Below the pieces are notes generated by a model. The model saw only the letters and a list, made by a program, of their open reading frames with translations. It did not search any database and was not told where the DNA came from. Position numbers and translations under genes: made by a program. A stretch of 64,000 bases of DNA from DASQZT01 sp963728965 (lineage in GTDB: Bacteria > Acidobacteriota > Terriglobia > Bryobacterales > Bryobacteraceae): assembly GCA_963728965.1 (NCBI GenBank), contig CAVSMH010000001.1, positions 62,001 to 126,000 on the forward strand. The letters are read 5' to 3'. Position 1 is the first letter of the stretch; each line of letters starts with the position of its first letter. Shown here piece by piece: positions 43,192 to 51,812 of the stretch.

Positions 43192-44431
43192 AGCGATCGA
43201 TTTCGCCGACCGTGGTGTACACGTTGGGCGTGACGCGCAGGCCGGTGTACTCCTCGTGGGGCACGTAGGCGGTCACGATGGCGTGCCTGCTCCACAAGGC
43301 CTCGCGCATCTTGCCAGCGTCGGCGCCGGTGAAGGCGAGAAAGCCGATGCCGCAGGACTGGGCCGGGTCGAGGCTGTGCAGCAGCTTGCATTTCGGATGC
43401 TGCGCCAGGCGGGTGCCCCAGCGGTCGCGCAGGTAGCGGAGGCGCGCCGCTTTGCGATCGATGCCGAGATTCTCGTTGAAGATCAGCGCCTCGCTGATGG
43501 CGTTGTGATTGGCGGCCGGGTGCGTGCCGATCTCTTCGAACTTGCGGATGTCGTGGTCTTGCGACTTTCCGGCCGCCATGAGCGGCCACGTGGCGGCGAT
43601 GCGCGATTTCCGCACGTGGAGAAATCCGGTGCCGATGGGGGCGTAGGTCCACTTGTGGAGGCTAGTGCCGTAGTAGTCGCAATTCAGGTCGGAGAGCCGG
43701 AACGGAAAATGGCCGAAGGCGTGCGCCCCATCCACAATGGTGGGGATGTTGCGGGACTGTGCCATGTCGCAGATGCGGCGGATGGGGAAGATCTGTCCGG
43801 TGCGGTTGGTGATGTGGCAGACCAGGATCAGCTTCGTGCGGGGAGTGACGGCGCTCTCGATGCGCTGGTAGAGGTCGTCCAGGCCCGCCGGCGGCACGGG
43901 GAAGGAGATGGTCTTGAGCACGATGCCTTCGCGCCGTTCGCGCTGCCGGAAGGTGGTGAGCATGCGGGGATAGTCCTGGTTGGTGGTGAGGACTTCGTCG
44001 CCCCTGTGGAGGTCGAGGCCGTACTGCGCGTTTTCGAGCGATTCGCTGGCGTTGCGGGTGATGGCCATTTCCTCGGGATCGCATCCGGCAAAGGCGGCGA
44101 GACGCACGCGCACCTGTTCGACCTGGCGTTCGAGGGTGGCGATCATGGTGTGGTACGGCCCCATGTCGCTGTATTCCAGGTAGCGCCGCATGGCATCCTG
44201 CACGGTGCGGGGCGAGGGGCAGACGTGGCCATTATTGAGGTTGATGATATTGCGGTCGATGCTGAAGGCGTTCCGCACTTCCGCCCAGAAATCCTCGTCG
44301 GTGGCGACGTCTTCCGGCGTTCGCCCCTTGGCGGCCGTGGAGGCAGCGGCGACACGTTCGATGGCATTGTCCTGGAACGCCGCCACCGCGAGCGTACCGG
44401 CCGCGGCCCGGAAAAAGCTTCTGCGATGCAT
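43154..44431 (-). CDS. Tat-exported class V aminotransferase-fold enzyme
   Basis: A 425-residue PLP-dependent enzyme of the class V (isopenicillin N epimerase/cysteine desulfurase-like) group. It begins MHRRSFFRAAAGTLAVAAF, a twin-arginine signal, so the folded enzyme is probably exported, which is uncommon for this group. The PLP lysine is in TSLHKWTYAPIGTG; DGAHAFGHFPF supplies the ring aspartate. Initial contacts ITRNASESLENAQ are also typical. The substrate is unknown. It converges with the HEAT-repeat gene and follows glcD on the same strand after a gap of 77 bases. Confidence 0.88.
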   Translation of the reverse strand: MHRRSFFRAAAGTLAVAAFQDNAIERVAAASTAAKGRTPEDVATDEDFWAEVRNAFSIDRNIINLNNGHVCPSPRTVQDAMRRYLEYSDMGPYHTMIATLERQVEQVRVRLAAFAGCDPEEMAITRNASESLENAQYGLDLHRGDEVLTTNQDYPRMLTTFRQRERREGIVLKTISFPVPPAGLDDLYQRIESAVTPRTKLILVCHITNRTGQIFPIRRICDMAQSRNIPTIVDGAHAFGHFPFRLSDLNCDYYGTSLHKWTYAPIGTGFLHVRKSRIAATWPLMAAGKSQDHDIRKFEEIGTHPAANHNAISEALIFNENLGIDRKAARLRYLRDRWGTRLAQHPKCKLLHSLDPAQSCGIGFLAFTGADAGKMREALWSRHAIVTAYVPHEEYTGLRVTPNVYTTVGEIDRFSEAVEQELKSA

Positions 44432-44508
44432 GGGTTGGATGCTACAGCAGGCGGGCCTTCGCGGTCAAGAGGCTCGCTGCCCGGGCGGGGCGGGAGGCGC
44501 GGCGGGCA

Positions 44509-45942
44509 TCAGTAAACCGGCGCACCGGCGGTGAGCGGGGATTGGCGGATCTCCAGGCAGCCGCGGCCAGTGGGCAGGACTTTCCCGGGGTTGAGGCGGT
44601 TGTCGGGATCGAACAGGAGCTTGAGGCGGGCCAGCATCTCCAGGGTCTCGGGGGGAAACAGCCGGGCCATCAGTTCCTTTTTCTCCAGGCCCACGCCGTG
44701 CTCGCCGGTGATGGAGCCGCCGGCGTCAATACAATAGGTCAGGATCTCCTGGCCGGCGGTGCGCGCCTTTTCCAGGTCGCCGGGCTTGCGCGCGTTGAAC
44801 AGAATGATGGGATGCATGTTGCCATCGCCGGCATGGAAGATGTTGCTGATGGTGAGGCCGGACCGGGCCGCGACGTCGGCGATGAAGCGGAGCGTGGGAG
44901 CGATCTTGGTGCGCGGCACGACGCCGTCCTGCACGTAGTAGGTGGGGCTGACGCGGCCCACGGCGCCGAAGGCGTTCTTGCGGCCTTTCCAGAGCAGGTC
45001 GCGTTCCTCGGCGGTACGGGCGATGCGGAACTCGCGCGCGCCCGAGCCCACGCAGGCGTCGCGAATCTGCTCGACCTGGACTTCCACCGCCTCGCGCATG
45101 CCCTCGAGCTCGATCAACAGCACGGCGGCGGCGTCCAGCGGGTAGCCGGCATGGGTGGCTTCCTCCACCATTCGGAGCATCACGCCGTCCAGCATCTCCA
45201 CAGCGACGGGGGTGATGCCGCGCTCGGTAATGGCGGTCACGGTGCGGCCGGCATCTTCGTTGGACTCGTAGATGGCGAGGGCGGTTTTCACCATCTCGGG
45301 TTTGCGCATGAGCCGCACGGTTACCCGTGTGACCAGCACCATGGTGCCTTCCGAGCCGGTGAGCAGGCCGGTCAGATCGTAGCCGGGCAGGTCGGGCTCC
45401 TTGCCGCCGGTTTCGACCACGGTGCCATCGGGCAGTACGAATTCCAGGCCCAGGACATGATTGGTGGTGACGCCGTAGGCCAGGGTGTGGGGGCCGCCAG
45501 CGTTCTCGGCCACGTTGCCGCCGATGGTGCAGGCCCGCTGGCTGGAGGGATCGGGGGCGTAGAAATAGCCGGCGTTCTGAACGGCGAGGGTGATATCGAG
45601 GTTGACCACGCCGGGTTGGACCACCGCCCGCTCGTTCTCGAGGTCGATTTCGAGGATGCGGTTCATGCGGGCGAAGGCGATCAGGATGCCGCCTTCGGCG
45701 GGGATGGCGCCGCCGGAGAGGCCCGTACCGGCGCCCCGTCCGACGAAGGGAACGTGAAACTCCTGGGCGATCTTCACAATCGCGGAGACCTCCCCGGTGG
45801 TGCGCGGGAAGACGACCAGGTCGGGGCGGTGCTTGTCTACACCACCATCATATTCATAGAGGGTGAGGTCCTCGGGGCGGTCGAGATATCCGCGCGGCCC
45901 CAACAGGGCGGCGAGGCGTTGCTGACAGCCGTTCGGCAGCAT
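44509..45942 (-). CDS. glcD: FAD-linked oxidase, GlcD-like
   Basis: A 477-residue flavoprotein of the glycolate oxidase GlcD/D-lactate dehydrogenase family. FAD-binding PCMH motifs are clear: FVGRGAGTGLSGGA, QPGVVNLDIT, CTIGGNVAENAGGPHTLAYG. The C-terminal catalytic domain has FHAGDGNMHPIILFN and GSITGEHGVGLEKKE, the metal/substrate site of the family. It oxidises 2-hydroxyacids such as glycolate or D-lactate and passes electrons to the quinone pool or partners. No glcE or glcF partner lies nearby, so D-lactate dehydrogenase is an alternative. It is in one unit with galU. Confidence 0.88.
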   Translation of the reverse strand: MLPNGCQQRLAALLGPRGYLDRPEDLTLYEYDGGVDKHRPDLVVFPRTTGEVSAIVKIAQEFHVPFVGRGAGTGLSGGAIPAEGGILIAFARMNRILEIDLENERAVVQPGVVNLDITLAVQNAGYFYAPDPSSQRACTIGGNVAENAGGPHTLAYGVTTNHVLGLEFVLPDGTVVETGGKEPDLPGYDLTGLLTGSEGTMVLVTRVTVRLMRKPEMVKTALAIYESNEDAGRTVTAITERGITPVAVEMLDGVMLRMVEEATHAGYPLDAAAVLLIELEGMREAVEVQVEQIRDACVGSGAREFRIARTAEERDLLWKGRKNAFGAVGRVSPTYYVQDGVVPRTKIAPTLRFIADVAARSGLTISNIFHAGDGNMHPIILFNARKPGDLEKARTAGQEILTYCIDAGGSITGEHGVGLEKKELMARLFPPETLEMLARLKLLFDPDNRLNPGKVLPTGRGCLEIRQSPLTAGAPVY

Positions 45943-45952
45943 GCGATTGGGT

Positions 45953-45958
45953 CTCCTA
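45953..45958 (-). promoter_or_regulatory. glcD ribosome site embedded in the galU stop codon
   Basis: TAGGAG contains the galU TAG stop and an AGGAG Shine-Dalgarno, ten bases before glcD ATG. This supports the glcD start and suggests translation of the two genes is linked. Confidence 0.6.
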
Positions 45959-46837
45959 CAACTTTAGACCTTTTAGATATTCCCGAAAAGGGCCGCCGAG
46001 ATCGTCCCGGCACAAGGCGAACTCGACGGTGGCTTTGAGAAAGCCGAGTTTGTCGCCGGCGTCGTAGCGGGTCCCCTCGAAACGGTAGGCGTACAGCGGG
46101 CGGGTACTCAGCATATGGCGCAGGGCATCGGTAAGCTGGATCTCGCCGCCCGAGCCCGGATCGATGGCCTGCAGGGAGTTGAAGATTTCGGGGGTGAGCA
46201 CATAGCGGCCGATGATGGCAAGGTTGGACGGGGCGTCGGATGGCTTGGGCTTCTCCACCAGGTCCCATACGCGAAACAGGCGGTCGCTGCCGTTGTGGGG
46301 AACGGGCTCGGCGCGAATCGCGCCGTAGGCCGAGATCTTCTCCGCGGGAACCTCCATGACCGCGACCACCGGGGCCTGAAAGAAATCGTGGATATCGATG
46401 AGCTGGCGGAGGGCGGGGACCTCGGCTTCGATGACGTCATCGGCGAGCACCACCGCAAACGGCTCGGGGCCGACGAGATCCATGGCGCGCAGGACGGCAT
46501 GGCCCAAGCCGAGGGCTTCCTTCTGGCGGACATAAGACACGTCAATCATGTCCGAGATGCCGCGCACGATTTCGAGCAGGTCGGTCTTACCGCGGGATTC
46601 GAGCAGGTACTCCAGTTCGAAGCTCACATCGAAGTGATCCTCGATCGCGGACTTGCCCCGCCCGGTCACCATGATGATGTTGCGGATTCCCGAATGGAGG
46701 GCTTCCTCCACGCCATATTGAATGATGGGCTTGTCCACAATGGGCAGCATTTCCTTGGGCTGCGCCTTGGTGGCTGGCAGAAAACGGGTGCCCAGCCCAG
46801 CGGCGGGAAAGACGACTTTTCGAACTTTGGCCGGCAT
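45956..46837 (-). CDS. galU: UTP-glucose-1-phosphate uridylyltransferase
   Basis: A 293-residue cytoplasmic nucleotidyltransferase making UDP-glucose for envelope polysaccharides. The N-terminal signature FPAAGLGTRFLPATKAQPKE is intact, followed by IIQYGVEEALHSGI and FAVVLADDVIEAE for substrate and metal binding. I start at 46837 (MPAKVRKVVF), since the open frame upstream crosses the divergent promoter region and is not family-like. Length is normal for GalU. It is divergent from the ferredoxin gene and precedes glcD by 13 bases. Confidence 0.95.
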   Translation of the reverse strand: MPAKVRKVVFPAAGLGTRFLPATKAQPKEMLPIVDKPIIQYGVEEALHSGIRNIIMVTGRGKSAIEDHFDVSFELEYLLESRGKTDLLEIVRGISDMIDVSYVRQKEALGLGHAVLRAMDLVGPEPFAVVLADDVIEAEVPALRQLIDIHDFFQAPVVAVMEVPAEKISAYGAIRAEPVPHNGSDRLFRVWDLVEKPKPSDAPSNLAIIGRYVLTPEIFNSLQAIDPGSGGEIQLTDALRHMLSTRPLYAYRFEGTRYDAGDKLGFLKATVEFALCRDDLGGPFREYLKGLKL

Positions 46838-46934
46838 CTTTTTACAGTTTGGGTGCAATGCGCGCGATTCGCAACTGCTGAATTGTGTTTCCAATTCCGC
46901 TGTGGTATGTATAGAAACCTGGGAAAACAACCAA

Positions 46935-47195
46935 ATGGCCTACATAATTGCAGAACCCTGCATTGGAACCAAAGATACTGCCTGCGTCGACGCCTGCCCG
47001 GTGGATTGCATCCATCCGAAGAAGGACGAGCCGAGCCACGACACTGAGGAAATGCTCTACATCGATCCGGTGGAATGTATCGACTGCGGCGCCTGCGTAC
47101 CAGTCTGCCCCGTTTCGGCGATCTTCGCGCTCGATGATCTGCCGGAAAAATGGGCCGATTTCACCCCGAGAAACGCCGCCTATTACGGCCGCTAG
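46935..47195 (+). CDS. Seven-iron type ferredoxin
   Basis: An 86-residue small electron carrier. The first cluster motif is C-x7-C-x3-CP (PCIGTKDTACVDACPVDCI), and the second is CIDCGACVPVCP. This spacing fits a 3Fe-4S plus 4Fe-4S ferredoxin of the FdxA type, although two 4Fe-4S clusters cannot be excluded. The start is ATG 46935; upstream sequence in the same frame is the divergent galU region. Its electron partner is not evident among the neighbours. Confidence 0.93.
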   Translation: MAYIIAEPCIGTKDTACVDACPVDCIHPKKDEPSHDTEEMLYIDPVECIDCGACVPVCPVSAIFALDDLPEKWADFTPRNAAYYGR

Positions 47196-47203
47196 TCCCG
47201 TGG

Positions 47204-47231
47204 GGCAGGCCATTGCGGTTTGTGGCCTGCC
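47204..47231. terminator. Bidirectional hairpin between ferredoxin and queD
   Basis: GGCAGGCCA (47204-47212) and TGGCCTGCC (47223-47231) form a perfect nine-base-pair stem with a ten-base loop. It lies between two convergent stops, nine bases after the ferredoxin and about 30 bases after the queD stop. No long T-run follows, but position and stability suit a terminator. Confidence 0.5.
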
Positions 47232-47262
47232 ACCGAGGATGCAAAGGCGGACGACTGGGCTG

Positions 47263-47637
47263 CTATCCAGGGCGATAGGTAGCGCAGGCGGTGTCCGTCT
47301 CCCACAGTTTTACCGCTTGTACCCGCACTCCGTCACGCGCTTTTAAGCTTTCCATCACCTGGTCGCAGATGTACCGGGCCATATTCTCCGCCGAGGGGTT
47401 CAGGCGATCGAACGGCGGGAACTCGTTCAGCCACTGGTGGTCCATGCGGTCGAGAACGGCGTGGAGGGAGCGCTTCAGCTCGACGAAATCCACCAGCAGG
47501 CCGATGGAATCCAGCTCGGGGCCTTCCAGGGTGATCTGGCAGCGGTAGTTGTGGCCGTGCACATTCTCGCACTTTCCGTGGTAGTTTCGCAGGGCATGCC
47601 CGGCGGCGAATGTTTCCTCAATCGTCACTTCAAACAT
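47263..47637 (-). CDS. queD: 6-pyruvoyltetrahydropterin synthase/QueD-family protein
   Basis: A 124-residue enzyme of the 6-carboxytetrahydropterin synthase group, used in queuosine (7-deazaguanine) synthesis. The zinc histidines are His14 (AAGHAL) and His27/His29 (NVHGHNY), and Cys23 (GKCENVHGH) is the catalytic cysteine. LLVDFVELKR and LNEFPPFDRLNPSAENMA complete the signature. ATG 47637 lies eight bases inside the dinG end, so the two genes are coupled. No other queuosine genes are visible in the window. Confidence 0.92.
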   Translation of the reverse strand: MFEVTIEETFAAGHALRNYHGKCENVHGHNYRCQITLEGPELDSIGLLVDFVELKRSLHAVLDRMDHQWLNEFPPFDRLNPSAENMARYICDQVMESLKARDGVRVQAVKLWETDTACATYRPG

Positions 47638-49561
47638 CGAAAAACTTCTCCACGTCTTCCAGGCGGGTGGTAAACCGGTAGTCCGGCAGGCTGTCGAAGA
47701 ACACCTGGCCGTATCGCTGCCTGGTGATGCGATTATCGAGCAGGACGAGCACCCCGCGGTCGGACTTGCTGCGGATGAGGCGCCCAAACCCCTGCTTCAG
47801 GGCGATGGCAGCCTGGGGGATCTGGTAGTCATAGAACGGGTTTCCCCCCGCCCGGCGGATGCTCTCGATGCGCGCGTTCACGACCGGGTCGTTTGGTACC
47901 GCAAAAGGTAGTTTATCAATGATTACGCAACTCAACTGTTCGCCGGGCACGTCCACGCCCTGCCAGAAAGAAGATGTGGCGAAGAGCACGCAATTGGGAG
48001 TGGTGCGGAACTCGTCGAGCAGGGCGCGGCGCGGACCGGTGCCTTGCAGCAGGGTGGGGTAGTCGATTTCCAGCGACACGCGATCGTACACCAGGCGCAT
48101 CTGCTGATAGCTGGTGAACAGGACGAAAGCCCGGCCGCGGCTGTGTTCGAGGATGCGCACCACTTCCTCGGCGGCCATTTTGGCAAATGCCGGGTTGCGC
48201 GGTTCGGGCAGGTGCTGCGGCACGTAGAGCAGGGCCTGGCTCTGGTAGTCGAAGTGGCCGGGCACGACCAGGGTGCGCGGAGCTTCCACGCCGAGGCGCT
48301 TCTGGACGTACTCGAAACCGCCCGCCACGGCCAGCGTGGCCGAGGTCAGCACCACGGTTTCCACCTGGTTGAACAGGCGCTCGGCCAACATGTGCGCGAC
48401 ATCGATGGGGGTCGCTTGCAGGAAGCAGCCGCGGCCGCGCTTCTCCAGCCAGTAGACGAACCGGGGGTCGTCTTCCTCCATGACGAAGCGGAGGCCGTCG
48501 CCGAGCTCGACGGTGCGGCGCAGCAGCGGCGCTATCTCTTCAGGGGGATTCTGGATGAGCTTGAGGTGCGAGCCGATCAGTTCGAGCGCGGAGCGCAGGC
48601 CGCCGTAGGTCTGCTCGTTGTCTTCGCGGAATTCGTCGCGGCCGGTGAAGGCTGTGCGGCGCTCCTGTTCCCCGAAGAGGCCGAAAAAGCGGGTGCTCAA
48701 CTCGTCGAGGCGTTCGAGCACGCGGTCCAGCTCCGGGGAGCCGAACTTCTTCATGCGGCCGATGGAGGCGACGTCGCGCCGCAGGTCCTGGAATTCATGG
48801 TTGCTAATGGAGACGCCGAAATATTGGCCGGCGACATCCTCGATTTCGTGGGCCTCATCGAAAACCACGGCGTGATATTCGGGGAGAATGCCGCCCTCGT
48901 AGCTGGCGTCGCGCAGCGAGAGGTCGGCGAAAAAGAGGTGATGGTTGACGATGACGATGTCGCTTTCGAGGGCCCGCTGGTGCATGAGGGTGATGAAACA
49001 GCGCTCGTAGTTGGGGCATTTCTGGCCGGTGCAGAGGTCGGAACGCGCATCCACCTTGGCCCAGGCGGTGCTCGATTCGGGAAGGCACTTGATCTCGGTG
49101 CGGTCGCCGATCTCGGTGGACTTCTCCCATTCGCGGATGATTTCGAAATCGGCGACTTCCTCGAGGCCGCTGAGCACGGGCGCCTTGTCGGCATCGTAGA
49201 TTTTCTGCCGGCAGGCATAGTTGTTGCGGCCTTTCATGTAGCAGACCTTCAGGGGGCGCGAGAAGTGCTGCTGAAGAAAGGGGACGTCCTTGAAGTAGAG
49301 CTGCTCCTGAAGGTTTTTGGTGCCGGTGGAGACCACGATGCGCTTGCCGGAGAGCAGCGCGGGCACCAGGTACGCGAGCGTCTTGCCGGTGCCGGTGCCG
49401 GCCTCGACGATCAGGTGGCGGCGGTCGGCGAGGGCGGATTCCACGGCTTCGGCCATGTCCACCTGCCCGGAGCGGAACTCGTAGTTGGGATGCCATTGGG
49501 AGAGGGTTCCGCGACGTGAGAAGAACCGGCGGGCCCCCGCGGTTCGCGCCTGGGTGGGCAT
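47630..49561 (-). CDS. dinG: ATP-dependent helicase, DinG/XPD-like
   Basis: A 643-residue superfamily 2 DNA helicase. Walker A is EAGTGTGKT (53-61), and the DEAH box is FDEAHEIED. Between them lie cysteines of the iron-sulfur cluster domain (NNYACRQK, LCTGQKCPNYERC), as in XPD/DinG. The C-terminal helicase motifs include VLFTSYQQM, FATSSFWQGVDVPGEQL and QGFGRLIRS. It unwinds 5'-tailed DNA, forks and R-loops and is often damage-inducible. No LexA site was noticed. The stop overlaps the start of queD. Confidence 0.94.
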   Translation of the reverse strand: MPTQARTAGARRFFSRRGTLSQWHPNYEFRSGQVDMAEAVESALADRRHLIVEAGTGTGKTLAYLVPALLSGKRIVVSTGTKNLQEQLYFKDVPFLQQHFSRPLKVCYMKGRNNYACRQKIYDADKAPVLSGLEEVADFEIIREWEKSTEIGDRTEIKCLPESSTAWAKVDARSDLCTGQKCPNYERCFITLMHQRALESDIVIVNHHLFFADLSLRDASYEGGILPEYHAVVFDEAHEIEDVAGQYFGVSISNHEFQDLRRDVASIGRMKKFGSPELDRVLERLDELSTRFFGLFGEQERRTAFTGRDEFREDNEQTYGGLRSALELIGSHLKLIQNPPEEIAPLLRRTVELGDGLRFVMEEDDPRFVYWLEKRGRGCFLQATPIDVAHMLAERLFNQVETVVLTSATLAVAGGFEYVQKRLGVEAPRTLVVPGHFDYQSQALLYVPQHLPEPRNPAFAKMAAEEVVRILEHSRGRAFVLFTSYQQMRLVYDRVSLEIDYPTLLQGTGPRRALLDEFRTTPNCVLFATSSFWQGVDVPGEQLSCVIIDKLPFAVPNDPVVNARIESIRRAGGNPFYDYQIPQAAIALKQGFGRLIRSKSDRGVLVLLDNRITRQRYGQVFFDSLPDYRFTTRLEDVEKFFDV

Positions 49562-49624
49562 TGGATAGTTCGATTTTAACAGGCGCGGAGGCGCGTTATT
49601 TCCGCATCGGGGTCGGTTCCCGGG

Positions 49625-50056
49625 CTAGAGGATATCCTCGAGTTTCTTGCGGAGTTCCGCCGAAAGGCGGGGATTCTCTCCGCCGGTGGAGATGGCTACC
49701 TGCACGTTGCCGCGGTGGAGGCGGGAGGGGACGACGAAGTCGCACTCGTCGGGAGAATCGGCGATATTGGCGAAGACGCCCTTGCCTTTGGCGGCGATGG
49801 CGATGCGGTGGTTCGTCAGGCGGTCGTCGGTGGCGGCGAAGATTAACATCATGCCGGCGAAATCGGAGGCACGGAAGCGGCGGGCGATGTAGCGCACGGG
49901 GAGGTCCTGGAACTCGGGCTCGGCCTGCGGCGCCACCACCGTCACCCGCGCCCCGGCTTCGACGAGTCCCCTGGTCTTGCGGAGGGCGACTCTGCCGGCA
50001 CCTACCACGAGCACGGGCCGGTCGCGCAGGTTGAGGAAAATCGGATAGTGCTTCAA
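49625..50056 (-). CDS. Precorrin-2 dehydrogenase/siroheme synthase N-domain protein
   Basis: A protein of about 143 residues corresponding to the NAD-binding domain of CysG/Met8, which oxidises precorrin-2 to sirohydrochlorin for sirohaem. It reads KHYPIFLNLRDRPVLVVGAG with the Rossmann glycine motif, RKTRGLVEAGARVTVVAP, FAATDDRLTNHRIA, and FVVPSRLHRGNVQVAISTGG. Family members begin just before YPIFL, so I favour TTG at 50056. An in-frame ATG at 50116 would add 20 Pro/Ser/Arg-rich residues. It is upstream of dinG by 63 bases on the same strand. Sulfite or nitrite reductase partners are not in the window. Confidence 0.85.
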   Translation of the reverse strand: MKHYPIFLNLRDRPVLVVGAGRVALRKTRGLVEAGARVTVVAPQAEPEFQDLPVRYIARRFRASDFAGMMLIFAATDDRLTNHRIAIAAKGKGVFANIADSPDECDFVVPSRLHRGNVQVAISTGGENPRLSAELRKKLEDIL

Positions 50057-50231
50057 GTCCGAAATGTAGCATCTTGACGAGGGGCGCGGCTGTAACGAAG
50101 AGGGGCGCGGGGTCACCAGTTGTCAAGCGCCGAGGTTTGCAGGAGAGGGCCGGGCCGGAGAGTTCTGGTTCGGAATCGCACGTCCGGGGACCTCGGGCTG
50201 AACGAAAGATCGGAGATACTCGGTAGATGTT

Positions 50232-51143
50232 ATGACGCCTCTCGATTACGCCGACTGCTACTGGAACCTGCAAGTCCCGATCACCGGGGACGCGGGCACC
50301 GAAATCCGCACCGTCAATGTTCACAAGTATCTGCTGGTGAACATGCAAAGCGGCGACGTGAACCTACCCGCGAAGGACAACCTGCTTTCCAAGGTGAGGG
50401 CGCACCTGAACAAGGCAGGCACGGTGGAGGTGGAGGTGGTGCGGGCCATCAACGGGACGCGGCAATCGTTCATTTTCACGGACTGGACCGATCTGCCGCT
50501 GATCCTGTTGCGGCCGTTCATTGGAAAGGGCTCGCCCGAAGAGAACCAGGTGGTGCTCCAGTTGGCGGTGCGTCACGGGCTGGCGACGAAGGATACGTTG
50601 CAGCAGTATGCCGATGCGAACCTGGGGCTGGACTGCAACGGTTTCGTTGGCAACTACATCCGGCAGGTGTATGACGGTACGCTCAAATGGTATGCCTACC
50701 AGTCCGACCCGATCCACGGCAGCTCGCGCATCCGGGACCTGATCCACAAGGCCGGCGTCCGGAAAAAAAAGGTGGCGGACCTGACCTTCGCCGGAATCCA
50801 GATCATGGGACTGGTGGACCACTCCCACGAGATCGTGAACACCAGCGCGCCGGCGGGGCACGTGGTGATCAGCGAACCGTTCACGCTGACCAACAGCCTG
50901 GCGCCTGCCGTTGTCGCGGCGACCGCGGGCATGTCGCTGCTGGCCGGTGCGGTGGGCGCCGCGCTGAAAACGATTCCGGGCACGCGGCCTTCGCTCGAGG
51001 TGGTCGAATCGACCGGGGCGAATCACAACGGGCTGGTGAAATCCACTTATGTCATTGCGAGCGTGGACGGGCACGGCATTTTCCACCTGGAGCGCGGACT
51101 GGGGATGGGAACGCTGGCGGTGCAGGTGTATACGATGCGGTGA
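50232..51143 (+). CDS. Putative NlpC/P60-like cysteine peptidase-fold protein
   Basis: A 303-residue protein without a signal peptide that I cannot name. Residues 131-143 (LGLDCNGFVGNYI) resemble the DCSGFV active-site motif of NlpC/P60 enzymes, with Cys135 as nucleophile. His210 in PAGHVVISEP is a candidate for the HVGI histidine, and the preceding FAGIQIMGLV resembles the GD-V strand before it. An internal Ala/Gly-rich segment (about 225-250) looks membrane-like or flexible. Homology is inferred from motifs only; a non-peptidase role is possible. It lies alone between the siroheme-domain and sigma-factor genes. Confidence 0.5.
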   Translation: MTPLDYADCYWNLQVPITGDAGTEIRTVNVHKYLLVNMQSGDVNLPAKDNLLSKVRAHLNKAGTVEVEVVRAINGTRQSFIFTDWTDLPLILLRPFIGKGSPEENQVVLQLAVRHGLATKDTLQQYADANLGLDCNGFVGNYIRQVYDGTLKWYAYQSDPIHGSSRIRDLIHKAGVRKKKVADLTFAGIQIMGLVDHSHEIVNTSAPAGHVVISEPFTLTNSLAPAVVAATAGMSLLAGAVGAALKTIPGTRPSLEVVESTGANHNGLVKSTYVIASVDGHGIFHLERGLGMGTLAVQVYTMR

Positions 51144-51263
51144 CCGGCGGTGGGCGTGCCGGCGCCGGGTTACAGATTTGAAGTGTGGGTCGCCGCACGG
51201 GTCATGGTACCGAGTTGGGAGGGCCTTGTCCGGAGGAGCGGGCCGGTGTGTGATACTTCTCCC

Positions 51264-51812
51264 ATGGAAGTCACGGACCTGCTGCGCCGTGTGCACTCCG
51301 GCGATTCAGAAGCGTTCCGGGACGTGATTCCGCTGGTGTACGACGAGTTGAAGAAAGTGGCGGCGGGGCATCTCCGCCGGCAATCGAATCGTGGTCTGCT
51401 GGAAACCACGTCGCTGGTTCATGAGCTCTTTTTGCGGATGCACGGGCGCGATCATCCGGATTACGAGAGCCGCACCCATTTTTATCGGGTTGCCTCCTAT
51501 CAAATGCGGCAGTTGCTGGTGGATATGGCGCGGGCCCGCAACGCGCAGAAGCGCGGGCAGGAGGTGCAGGTACTCGCGCCGGAGCGGCATGCGGGGCACA
51601 CCGATCCGCGTCCGGACCTGCTGCTGGCCTTGGATGAGGCGCTGGAGCGGCTGGAGGAACAGCATCCTCGCAAGGCGCGGCTGGTGGAGATGCGGTACTT
51701 CGGCGGAATGACGGCGGAGGACAGCGCGGCGGCGTTGGACCTGCCGCTGCACACGGTTCGACGCGAGCTTCGCCTGGCGCATGCATGGCTGCACCGCGAA
51801 CTCGCGCCATGA
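51264..51812 (+). CDS. ECF-type RNA polymerase sigma factor
   Basis: A 182-residue sigma-70 family protein of the ECF subfamily seen next to Ser/Thr kinases in Acidobacteria and Planctomycetes. Region 2 spans about 8-85 (YDELKKVAAGHLRRQ, TSLVHELFLRM, FYRVASYQMRQLLVDMARAR). Region 4 is at about 120-180 (RLVEMRYFGGMTAEDSAAAL, HTVRRELRLAHAWLHREL). ATG 51264 is chosen because upstream sequence is not family-like. The stop overlaps the kinase start (ATGA), so the pair is co-translated and probably acts together. Confidence 0.93.
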   Translation: MEVTDLLRRVHSGDSEAFRDVIPLVYDELKKVAAGHLRRQSNRGLLETTSLVHELFLRMHGRDHPDYESRTHFYRVASYQMRQLLVDMARARNAQKRGQEVQVLAPERHAGHTDPRPDLLLALDEALERLEEQHPRKARLVEMRYFGGMTAEDSAAALDLPLHTVRRELRLAHAWLHRELAP

